A stretch of 8,947 bases of DNA from an uncultured Candidatus Peregrinibacteria bacterium (lineage in GTDB: Bacteria > Patescibacteriota > Gracilibacteria > Peribacterales > Peribacteraceae). The stretch is taken from NCBI GenBank assembly GCA_903822115.1, contig CAIJNU010000081.1, positions 1 to 8,947 on the forward strand. Direction: 5' to 3'. The notes below the pieces were generated by a model. It was not told the origin of the DNA. It saw nothing but the letters and a program-made list of their open reading frames with translations, and made no database searches. Below are positions 1-5,752 of the stretch, piece by piece. Both the position numbers and the translations under genes were made by a program. Each line of letters starts with the position of its first letter. The stretch's first letter is position 1.

Positions 1-2549
1 GTAACGATGGTTCCGGTAATGTTTGTGATCTTTGCGTGATTAATAATGTGAAAACCATTGCTATTTTCCATCTTCACATTCCCGAGCGTCACTCCACCGC
101 TCCCATCGTTGGAATAGCCGAACGGAACGGAGGGGCTATTATTGGCGCTTGATCCAATCAGCACGTTCGCGCCGCTCGGAGGCACTTGGCCTTCATACCA
201 ATTAGCCTGATCGTCCCAAGAATCAAAGCCGCCATTGTAATAATCTCCGCCGATCCAGTGGAAATAGGACACGCACTGATGCACGTCCCACTCCTGCCCC
301 GTGGGGCACATCACCCTACCATTCTGCGTCACCGTTGCCTCACTGAAATCCGGCATGTTTCCATACTGGCAACTGAGATCTATCGTGCCTGAGTTTTGGA
401 CCGTACTGAAGAATTGAAAAGCGTAAGCTCCTCCAGCGCCGCATTTGATGGTAGCGCCATTGCCGTTCGTCACGGCACCGTAGTACTTGCCGCCGTAGAG
501 GCCGTATCCATTGGTATCGTTATTGCTTACGGTGCTATGAAATTCGCCGTAGTTGATGGATCCGTTGGATGCGACGGTCACGGGAGCATCGATCCTTCCG
601 TTATACGTAAAGCCGCCTATGACCGATTGATCCCCCCCTACCTGGAGAGACGTCACAGAACCCAGCACCGTATTGCTGCTGATCGTGCCGCCGTAGAACT
701 TGAATGGCTCCGAGATCGACCCGCCCGAAAGTGTTCCGCTCATGAATGAGAAATATCCTCCTGAGAAATCGCCAGCCGAAACTTCACCAGTACTGGTATA
801 AAAATCACATCCGGTGAATATCCCACCGGAGATATTTCCATGATTCGAAAGATAACTGATACTGGTAAATGTCCCGCCGTAGATAGTGCCGTAGTTTGTA
901 AGACTGACGAATGAATAATCTGCATTCGTAAATGTCGTCCCAGTCGTGATGGTTCCGTAATTGTTGACGTAGCCACGGTTTTGCAACGTCACCGTACTGA
1001 CATCGAGAGTGAAACCAACTGGAATCACTGGGTTGTAGCTACCGGTAGAGACGTACACGCTCGCGCCGGTGGCAGGCACTTCACCTTCGGCCCAGTTTTT
1101 GGGGTTGTCCCAGGCATTAGGACTGTATCCATTGTCGGAATTTCCGCCGACCCAATTGTATGAGGTGATCTGGGAGCACTGGTTCGTGACCCAGTAATAA
1201 CCTGATGAGCAACTGATCGTATCGCCGCCTTCTCTGGTGAGAGTAGCCGATGAGAAGTTTGGAGGACTGTAACCGATTCCTCTCATGTCTATGGTTCCGT
1301 AGTTGTACACATAGTTCGTAAATGTACCACCATCGATCTCACCGGAAGATTCATTCGTCACTGAAGAAGTAAATGTTCCCCCTGTAATGGTTCCCGTACT
1401 GTTATCCACCCCACTCGTGAATGTTCCTCCGCCAATGGAGCCAGCGGAATTGATGCCGACCGCAACATTGAACGTCCCACCGGAGATCGTGCCAGTTTGC
1501 ACCGTAATTGTTCCCGCGCCATTCACGCTGCCCGTCTCTCCCAGGTCTACAGTGGCCCCTAAGGGAATATATACTTGGGCTCCGCCAATATTGACGGTGT
1601 CACCGCTCTGAGGGACACCCACGTCCCAGTTGTCAGCCGTCGTCCAGAGTCCATCGTTGCCATTCCCCGTCCATGTGACAGTGGTGCTGCCTGTTGTGCA
1701 GATAGGATTGCTTCCAGATGGGCGCTGACCATAGGGACAGAGAACCGTGGCGCCATATACGCTGTTATACACATTGGCGTACGTCATATTCGGAGGGTTG
1801 TTCCCGGTCATATCTATCGTTCCAATGTTGGATATCGTGATGGGATGCGATGCATCACCAAAAGTGCCGCCGGAAATAGTATTCCCATATGAATTGTCTA
1901 TCGTGACCAAGAATTGTCCGCCGGTGATGGTGCCGTTTTGAATTTGGAGAGCAGCATTAAAATTGCTGAATGTTCCACCACTGATGGATTCGCCATTCGT
2001 AATCTGAGGTGAACAGAAATTCTGATCATCGAAACTCCCTCCCGTAATGCTCGCGCCATTATTCACATACACGTAATTATTGAATGTTCCACCGGAGATG
2101 ATGCCGTGTTCGTACACTTTGCCGTTGAATGTTCCATACACAATGGATCCATCACTGTTGTTCGTTACGTCTCCATCGAACGTTCCACTATTGATCTTGG
2201 CGCTGTTATTGAGTACCTCACTATTCTCAATCGTTACCGTGCCGAGCGTGACGCCGCCGTTGCTGTCATTGGAATATCCGTGGGGGATTGTCGGGAAATT
2301 CGTACCGCTGGAATTCGGTATCAACACATTCGCGCCCATTGCAGGAACACCAACTGGATCCCAGCTTGAAGCTACCGTCCAATCCGATGACCCACCAACC
2401 CATGTGGAATCGTAAGTGATCTCCCCGAGGATATGGAAATGACGAAGCGTCATCAGCACCCCGACGATGAGGAGCACCGCAGCAACAAGCACAAGCGCGA
2501 TGCACCTGCGCCGAGAGAGGAGGAGCTTCATATTTATTTTTTGGGACAT
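1..2549 (-). CDS. Large modular surface/secreted repeat protein, N-terminal part (runs off left edge)
   Basis: An uninterrupted minus-strand frame of 849 codons runs from ATG 2549 to the left edge, so the C-terminus is missing. Residues 1-15 are basic (RRRC just before the core), and about 17-34 form one hydrophobic segment, either a signal peptide or an N-terminal membrane anchor. After that the chain is low in charge and rich in Gly, Thr, Asn and Ser. It holds four copies of a cap of the form W-x-G-(G)-...-NW-...-G-x-VP-x-x-G-x-x-V (codons near 2408, 1679, 1160 and 264). Between caps are ladders of short turns such as ISGGTFNN and ITGGTFTS, which suggests a parallel beta-solenoid. Each ladder ends in GTIDM or a similar motif, then a Cys-x-x-Gly-...-Cys linker before the next cap. 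Adhesin, S-layer-like or cell-contact roles are plausible, but the family is not recognised. ATG 2531 is an in-frame alternative start; 2549 is preferred because a TATAAT box lies 6 bases upstream. Confidence 0.85.
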   Translation of the reverse strand, partial: MSQKINMKLLLSRRRCIALVLVAAVLLIVGVLMTLRHFHILGEITYDSTWVGGSSDWTVASSWDPVGVPAMGANVLIPNSSGTNFPTIPHGYSNDSNGGVTLGTVTIENSEVLNNSAKINSGTFDGDVTNNSDGSIVYGTFNGKVYEHGIISGGTFNNYVYVNNGASITGGSFDDQNFCSPQITNGESISGGTFSNFNAALQIQNGTITGGQFLVTIDNSYGNTISGGTFGDASHPITISNIGTIDMTGNNPPNMTYANVYNSVYGATVLCPYGQRPSGSNPICTTGSTTVTWTGNGNDGLWTTADNWDVGVPQSGDTVNIGGAQVYIPLGATVDLGETGSVNGAGTITVQTGTISGGTFNVAVGINSAGSIGGGTFTSGVDNSTGTITGGTFTSSVTNESSGEIDGGTFTNYVYNYGTIDMRGIGYSPPNFSSATLTREGGDTISCSSGYYWVTNQCSQITSYNWVGGNSDNGYSPNAWDNPKNWAEGEVPATGASVYVSTGSYNPVIPVGFTLDVSTVTLQNRGYVNNYGTITTGTTFTNADYSFVSLTNYGTIYGGTFTSISYLSNHGNISGGIFTGCDFYTSTGEVSAGDFSGGYFSFMSGTLSGGSISEPFKFYGGTISSNTVLGSVTSLQVGGDQSVIGGFTYNGRIDAPVTVASNGSINYGEFHSTVSNNDTNGYGLYGGKYYGAVTNGNGATIKCGAGGAYAFQFFSTVQNSGTIDLSCQYGNMPDFSEATVTQNGRVMCPTGQEWDVHQCVSYFHWIGGDYYNGGFDSWDDQANWYEGQVPPSGANVLIGSSANNSPSVPFGYSNDGSGGVTLGNVKMENSNGFHIINHAKITNITGTIV
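243..2408 (-). repeat. Tandem protein modules encoded within the surface protein (three complete plus the start of a fourth)
   Basis: Cap motifs start near 2408 (TWVGGSSDW), 1679 (TWTGNGNDGLW), 1160 (NWVGGNSDNGY) and 264 (HWIGGDYYNGG). Each is followed by an NW or SW and a VP-x-(S/T/M)-G sequence. The spacings are about 727, 523 and 894 bases, so modules vary in length through the number of GGTF-type turns. Each complete module ends with a Cys pair, with codons at 1737-1739/1698-1700, 1209-1211/1176-1178 and 306-308/273-275. At DNA level the plus strand repeatedly shows variants of gaatgttccaccggagat. None are identical over long stretches, so the expansion is not very recent. Confidence 0.8.
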
Positions 2550-2555
2550 CGGATC

Positions 2556-2564
2556 ATTATACCA
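2556..2564 (-). promoter_or_regulatory. Extended -10 promoter giving a predicted leaderless start for the surface protein
   Basis: The minus strand reads TGG followed by a perfect TATAAT (2561-2556). This fits an extended -10 element (TGn-TATAAT); no good -35 box is visible. Six bases separate the hexamer from ATG 2549, so transcription would begin at or next to the A of the start codon. No Shine-Dalgarno sequence precedes either ATG 2549 or ATG 2531. Confidence 0.6.
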
Positions 2565-2650
2565 GTTTTCCAGTATTTATGGAATGGGTTAGTGTTGGCT
2601 AGTAGAAAGGGAAATAGATGCTTCTCAGTCATCACTGTATTGCTCAATGC

Positions 2651-2920
2651 TCACCACCAAATCTCGAACTTCGCGCACCCTTCCTCAGGAACGTCAGCAG
2701 ATTCCACGCTACGCACAATCGCCGCGGGAGATCCGCGGTGGCACCACTCCTCGAGACTTGCGAGAGCATCGACCGCCCCCTCCGCGTGCACTTCCACCGA
2801 TCCGTCATCGGCATTCTTCACCCGCCCAGTGAGACCAAGATCATCGGCTTTGACTTTCGTCTTGTCTCGAAAGAACACTCCCTGAACGAGGCCGGTAATA
2901 CGAATGCATTTAGCAGGCAT
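2651..2920 (-). CDS. acyP: Acylphosphatase
   Basis: This 89-residue protein matches the small single-domain acylphosphatase family (EC 3.6.1.7), which hydrolyses carboxyl-phosphate bonds such as those of acyl phosphates in the cytoplasm. The phosphate-binding loop and catalytic arginine are present as GLVQGVFFRD (residues 10-19, Arg18). The second catalytic residue, Asn36, lies in LTGRVKNADDGSVEV. The length and the ending, with aromatic residues at the C-terminus (FEIWW), are typical. It starts 3 bases after the stop of a diverged paralogue and is the last gene of the secE-nusG operon. No Shine-Dalgarno site is visible, so it may depend on translational coupling. Both catalytic residues are intact, so it is probably active. 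Confidence 0.93.
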   Translation of the reverse strand: MPAKCIRITGLVQGVFFRDKTKVKADDLGLTGRVKNADDGSVEVHAEGAVDALASLEEWCHRGSPAAIVRSVESADVPEEGCAKFEIWW

Positions 2921-2923
2921 TGT

Positions 2924-3184
2924 TTAATACCCAATACAAAAATCTTTCAAACCCTTTTCCGAAGACGTGTGTATATATGCGGCTTCCACAACAGATTGAC
3001 TACGACACCAGTGTTCGAATTCTTCCAGTACTTTTAGAGGTCCTTCCACGAAAACTTCCACGCTTTCATCAGCAAGATATCGAGTGGTTCCCTTTAACTC
3101 CAATCGTAAAGCTTTCTCCCGAACGGCGTCCCTAAACGAAAGTCGTTCCAGAGACCCCTTCAAGATGATATAGCGTGCTGGCAT
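2924..3184 (-). CDS. Degenerate acylphosphatase-like protein (paralogue of the downstream gene)
   Basis: This 86-residue protein aligns along its whole length with the neighbouring acylphosphatase. Both begin MPA(K/R) and share FRD at residues 17-19, SVEV followed by EG, and an E-x-WC or HWC segment near residue 60. The active site is altered. The loop GLVQGVFFR is replaced by GSLERLSFR, which keeps Arg18 but loses the Gly-rich phosphate loop, and the catalytic Asn36 position is Tyr (RYLADESVEV). It is probably not an acylphosphatase any more and could bind a ligand or partner on the same ferredoxin-like fold. It begins 1 base after nusG and ends 3 bases before the intact copy, so the three genes are almost certainly co-transcribed. 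The frame is intact, so it is a diverged gene and not an obvious pseudogene. Confidence 0.82.
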   Translation of the reverse strand: MPARYIILKGSLERLSFRDAVREKALRLELKGTTRYLADESVEVFVEGPLKVLEEFEHWCRSQSVVEAAYIHTSSEKGLKDFCIGY

Positions 3185-3185
3185 A

Positions 3186-3731
3186 CTACTTCTTCTTCAC
3201 CTGCGTGAAGTCCAGCTCCACGGGTGTCTCGCGATCGAAGATGAGGACAAGAACGCTGAGCTTGCCCTTGTTCACATCGACGCTCTCCACGGACCCCTCG
3301 TAGTTCTTGAACGGTCCGTCGATGATGACGACGAGATCGCCGATCTGGAAGTCGCTGCGGAACTTCGCTTCCTGCTCTCCGACTCTGCGCTCGATGACGC
3401 CGTACTCTTCGGGCGTCACGGGCACGGGGATGTTGCCGGAGCCGACGAAACCGGTGACGTTGGGGGTGTTTCGTACCACGTACCAGCTCTCATCCGTCAC
3501 GACCATGTTCACGAGCACGTAGCCCGGAAATAGCTTGCGTTCCTCCTCGACCGGTTCGTTCTTCTTGAAGACGAGTTGCTTCTCCTTGGGCACTTGCACG
3601 TTGAAGATGTAATCGTGCATGCCAAGCGAATCTATGCGTTGCTCGAGCGCTTGCTTCACGCTGTCTTCATAACCGGAATACGTGTGCAGCACGTACCAAT
3701 TGCGTCCCGCCCGCGGATCTTGCTTGCCCAT
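3186..3731 (-). CDS. nusG: Transcription termination/antitermination factor NusG
   Basis: A 181-residue NusG of normal length. The N-terminal NGN domain begins with NWYVLHTYSGYEDSVKQAL (residues 11-29) and contains the typical LFPGYVLVNM strand and the WYVVRNTPNVTGFVG segment. The C-terminal KOW domain starts near residue 128 with GDLVVIIDGPFKNYEG and continues with VDVNKGKLSVLV. NusG binds the RNA polymerase clamp through NGN, and its KOW domain contacts Rho or ribosomal protein S10, linking transcription to translation. It lies 3 bases after secE, the usual order, but is followed by two acylphosphatase-type genes instead of rplK. The stop is TAG. No Shine-Dalgarno sequence is visible before the ATG. 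Confidence 0.97.
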   Translation of the reverse strand: MGKQDPRAGRNWYVLHTYSGYEDSVKQALEQRIDSLGMHDYIFNVQVPKEKQLVFKKNEPVEEERKLFPGYVLVNMVVTDESWYVVRNTPNVTGFVGSGNIPVPVTPEEYGVIERRVGEQEAKFRSDFQIGDLVVIIDGPFKNYEGSVESVDVNKGKLSVLVLIFDRETPVELDFTQVKKK

Positions 3732-3734
3732 AGT

Positions 3735-3920
3735 TCAGCCGGGAAGAATGAGAGTAACGAGTTGCGCGAGGAGGAAGTCCAAGACGCCGAACGCCGCAGC
3801 GCTCAGAATCACGAACACCAGAACAATGGAGGAGAGGCGCACGGCCTGGTGCCGCGTCGGCCAACGTACGTGGTGGAGTTCTTCGACGGCCTCGTGGATG
3901 TAAACGAAGGGGGACTTCAT
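3735..3920 (-). CDS. secE: Preprotein translocase subunit SecE
   Basis: A 61-residue, single-membrane-segment SecE, the short form found in most bacteria outside the enterics. The amphipathic N-terminal helix carries the family signature EELHHVRWPTR (residues 13-23). A hydrophobic segment from about 29 to 50 and a short tail ending LILPG follow. SecE clamps SecY in the SecYEG channel of the cytoplasmic membrane. It is the first gene of the operon with nusG. An AGGA at 3934-3931 could act as a weak, slightly distant ribosome-binding site 10 bases before the ATG. It directly follows the lepB terminator, so it needs its own promoter or readthrough. Confidence 0.95.
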   Translation of the reverse strand: MKSPFVYIHEAVEELHHVRWPTRHQAVRLSSIVLVFVILSAAAFGVLDFLLAQLVTLILPG

Positions 3921-3934
3921 GATTGCTGGTTCCT

Positions 3935-3952
3935 AAAAAACCCCTCTCGGGG
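3935..3952 (-). terminator. Intrinsic terminator after lepB
   Basis: On the minus strand a CCCC-GAGA-GGGG hairpin is followed directly by six T residues, the standard Rho-independent layout with a short stem and GNRA-type loop. It lies 52 bases after the lepB stop and ends 14 bases before the secE ATG. Confidence 0.75.
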
Positions 3953-3959
3953 CACGTCA

Positions 3960-3987
3960 ATAGTACCAGAGCGAATGCCAAACGCAA
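3960..3987 (-). promoter_or_regulatory. Candidate promoter for the secE-nusG operon
   Basis: On the minus strand TTGCGT (3987-3982) and TACTAT (3965-3960) are separated by 16 bases. Each hexamer keeps 4 of 6 consensus bases. Transcription would begin near 3953, at the very base of the terminator hairpin, leaving a leader of about 33 bases. The match is modest, and the promoter is proposed mainly because the terminator would otherwise isolate secE. Confidence 0.35.
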
Positions 3988-4004
3988 GGTCTCCTCGCCG
4001 TCCC

Positions 4005-4628
4005 TCAGGAGCCGTACGCAGGGATCGCAAGAGCATGAATCTTGGTGATGGGGAGAGCAACAAACCACACACGCCCCTTGATCTCGCTGCGAACGACGAA
4101 AGGCTCCGGCTTGCCGTCCACCTCGAAACTGCGCGAGTCCAAACTGCCTTGGCGATTATCGCCGAGGACGAAGTAGTCATTCGCAGGAACATCGTACGTA
4201 ATGGGACTGCGGTCGCCGCTGATGGGAGGGGAGCGGAAGGTGTAACCCTCGTTGTGTGAATTCAAGTAAGAGCTCTCGTCGAGCTTCTTCGGTTCCGTCT
4301 CGCCCGGCTTCTTGACGTATACGAACCCATCGCGGATCACCACTTCATCACCCGGCTCTCCAATGACGCGCTTCACGTAGAACTTCGTCGGATCATTGGG
4401 AGGACGAAAGACGACGACATCGCCGCGATGCGGCTGCCCGATGATGTATGCGAGTTTATTGATGATGATGTACTCCCTGTCCTGAAGCGTATCGACCATT
4501 GAACTGCCCTCCACTTGGAAGGGGGAGACAAGAAACGTTCTGATGCCTGCAACGATTGCCACGATAATGACGATGTTGAAAACAACGTCGAGAACCTGAA
4601 ACCAAAATCCGTGCTTCTGCTCAGTCAT
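4005..4628 (-). CDS. lepB: Signal peptidase I
   Basis: A 207-residue type I signal peptidase (S26 family, EC 3.4.21.89), which removes signal peptides from exported proteins at the outer face of the membrane. One membrane segment spans about residues 12-34. The catalytic serine is Ser43 in VEGSSMVDTL, the catalytic lysine is Lys86 in FYVKRVIGEPGD, and the later boxes are VLGDNR (154-159) and SLDSR (162-166). The usual proline of the SM-x-P-T-L motif is Asp46 here. The frame extends upstream to 4715, but those 29 residues lack family character and would run over the promoter. ATG 4628 is chosen because it fits the family N-terminus and lies 7 bases after a TAGAAT box. It is divergent from the bPH2 gene. 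Confidence 0.95.
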   Translation of the reverse strand: MTEQKHGFWFQVLDVVFNIVIIVAIVAGIRTFLVSPFQVEGSSMVDTLQDREYIIINKLAYIIGQPHRGDVVVFRPPNDPTKFYVKRVIGEPGDEVVIRDGFVYVKKPGETEPKKLDESSYLNSHNEGYTFRSPPISGDRSPITYDVPANDYFVLGDNRQGSLDSRSFEVDGKPEPFVVRSEIKGRVWFVALPITKIHALAIPAYGS

Positions 4629-4635
4629 CCTGCAT

Positions 4636-4664
4636 ATTCTATGACTCGACGTGAAAGCTGTACA
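4636..4664 (-). promoter_or_regulatory. Predicted lepB promoter (leaderless)
   Basis: On the minus strand TGTACA (4664-4659) and TAGAAT (4641-4636) are separated by 17 bases. They match 4 and 5 consensus positions. Only seven bases lie between the -10 box and ATG 4628, so the RNA would start at or one base before the start codon. The GCAGG touching the ATG is too close to serve as a Shine-Dalgarno site. Confidence 0.5.
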
Positions 4665-4710
4665 GGTCATCTCTGCGAGGAATCTCGCTCCCTTGGCGCA
4701 GTCTAAGGTG

Positions 4711-4716
4711 TACAAT
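4711..4716 (+). promoter_or_regulatory. Candidate -10 box for the bPH2-HEPN-pth operon (leaderless)
   Basis: TACAAT (5 of 6 consensus) lies seven bases upstream of ATG 4724, and GTG 4721 is also in frame. I see no convincing -35 hexamer at the usual distance. The AAGG at 4705-4708 is 15 bases from the ATG, too far to be a normal Shine-Dalgarno site. Confidence 0.4.
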
Positions 4717-4723
4717 ATCGGTG

Positions 4724-5359
4724 ATGCTTGAAAACTTCCTTTTCAAAAAGCACCTCGAAGATGATGAGAACGTTTCGATGATTGTCCACAAGTACTGGGG
4801 CATTGGCGCGCAAGCGCTCTTCTGGCCCGCTCTCTTCTTTGTCGGCGGTTGCGTATTCCTCGCCGCCGCACCCCAACGCCTCACGCTCCTTGTCGTGTCC
4901 CTCTGGAGCCTCTTCGTCATCGTGTGGGGCATTCGTAACTTTCTCGACTACTACCTCGACGCTTGGATCGTCACCGATCAGGGGATCATTGCGCTCGAGT
5001 GGTTTGGATGGTTTCACCGTCAGTCTTCGCGCATTCTCTACTCGGATCTCCAGGGCGTGAGCTACGAGATCAGCGGCATTATCGGAACGCTTTCTCGCTA
5101 CGGCACATTGAGCGTCGAGAAGATTTCGACGGGAGCCAAGCTCTCGCTGCCTTTCGTGCGTCACCCCAAGCACGTCGAGTCTCTCATCCTCAAGAACATG
5201 GAGGAGTATCTCCTCAAGAAGAACCTGAAGAACGCCAAGCACGTGCAGGATCTCCTCACGGAATTCGTTGCACAGAAGATGCAGCTCGAGGAAGCGACGA
5301 ACGAGAATGAGAAACGCAAACCGAGCCGACGATCACCCATGACCTCGCGACGAATATGA
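4724..5359 (+). CDS. Bacterial PH (bPH2/YdbS-like) domain membrane protein
   Basis: A protein of 211 residues from ATG 4724 (212 from the in-frame GTG 4721). After a short N-terminal stretch it has two hydrophobic segments near residues 26-48 and 51-70. A beta-rich domain then begins DAWIVTDQGIIALEWFGWF and continues with RILYSDLQGVSYEISGIIGT and GTLSVEK. This layout, two membrane helices then a strand-rich domain opening with a W-x-V-T-D-x-x-I/V motif, is that of bacterial PH domain (bPH2, formerly DUF304) proteins. The C-terminal 60 residues are highly charged, probably helical, and end in a basic stretch. The molecular function of this family is largely unknown. Its stop overlaps the next start by 4 bases (ATGA), so it is translationally coupled to the HEPN-like gene. 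Confidence 0.8.
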   Translation: MLENFLFKKHLEDDENVSMIVHKYWGIGAQALFWPALFFVGGCVFLAAAPQRLTLLVVSLWSLFVIVWGIRNFLDYYLDAWIVTDQGIIALEWFGWFHRQSSRILYSDLQGVSYEISGIIGTLSRYGTLSVEKISTGAKLSLPFVRHPKHVESLILKNMEEYLLKKNLKNAKHVQDLLTEFVAQKMQLEEATNENEKRKPSRRSPMTSRRI

Positions 5360-5751
5360 ATCTCGTCATGACCATCGTCGTATGTCTCCTCGTCCTGCTT
5401 CTGTGTGTGTATTGGCTGCGTTGCGCATGGAGACGAAATAGACTCACCGGCGTGCAACGCCAACGCGCGCTCCTGCGATGGAAAGGCGTGCGTGCACTCG
5501 CCGATCCGCATCGAAGACTCCTGGAGGCGGATGCCGTACTGGAAAAAGTTCTTGCGGATCTCGGTTACGGAGGATCGATGGGGGATAAATTGCGCCGCGC
5601 GGGAAAGTACATTCCCGATCTTGATGACGTCTGGCGCGCACACAAGCTGCGCAATCGCATCGCGCACGAACCCGGGCTCACTCTTTCGTATCGCGACGTG
5701 GAATCGGCATTGGCGGCGCTTGAGAAAGCCGTGTTACGATTCTGCAAGTAA
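5356..5751 (+). CDS. Small membrane-anchored protein with a HEPN-like RNxxxH motif
   Basis: A 131-residue protein not assigned to a named family. Residues 4-21 form one hydrophobic membrane segment followed by a basic stretch (WRRNRLTGVQRQR), which predicts a cytoplasmic C-terminal domain. That domain looks all-helical. It contains LEADAVLEKVLADLGYGG, then KLRNRIAHEP (residues 97-106), then a final helix VESALAALEKAVLRF. The RNRIAH sequence (Arg99, Asn100, His104) has the R-N-x-x-x-H form of HEPN domains, which in active members is an RNase site. Helices before and after the motif fit that fold. The gene overlaps the bPH2 gene by 4 bases and ends 1 base before the pth ATG. An RNase, a nucleotide-binding HEPN protein or an inactive structural member are all possible. 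Confidence 0.7.
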   Translation: MNLVMTIVVCLLVLLLCVYWLRCAWRRNRLTGVQRQRALLRWKGVRALADPHRRLLEADAVLEKVLADLGYGGSMGDKLRRAGKYIPDLDDVWRAHKLRNRIAHEPGLTLSYRDVESALAALEKAVLRFCK

Positions 5752-5752
5752 C

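Noticed and set aside
396..749. Plus-strand open frame of 117 codons in the left region, and similar ones at 186-392, 1575-1892 and 2080-2415
   Set aside because: They lie opposite the long minus-strand repeat protein, whose frame is unbroken for 849 codons with coherent modules. The plus-strand translations show no family features.
1..2549. CRISPR or DNA tandem array reading of the repetitive left region
   Set aside because: Repeat units vary in length and sequence, keep one reading frame and encode protein turns; there are no identical repeats with uniform spacers.
2433..3037. Plus-strand open frames over the promoter of the surface gene and the acylphosphatases
   Set aside because: The minus-strand acylphosphatase frames match a known family; the plus-strand products are Arg/Pro/Ser-rich antisense readings.
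3576..4259. Plus-strand frame of 227 codons across nusG, secE and lepB
   Set aside because: It is antisense to three clearly recognised genes and has no recognisable domain.
4629..4715. Upstream extension of lepB to ATG 4715
   Set aside because: The extra 29 residues do not look like a signal peptidase N-terminus and would include the predicted promoter.
5356..5751. HEPN-MNT type toxin-antitoxin pair
   Set aside because: The neighbours are a bPH2 membrane protein and pth, not a nucleotidyltransferase antitoxin, so a standard pair is not supported.
5405..5752. Upstream extension of the pth frame
   Set aside because: It overlaps the HEPN-like gene in another frame, and Pth similarity begins exactly at ATG 5753.
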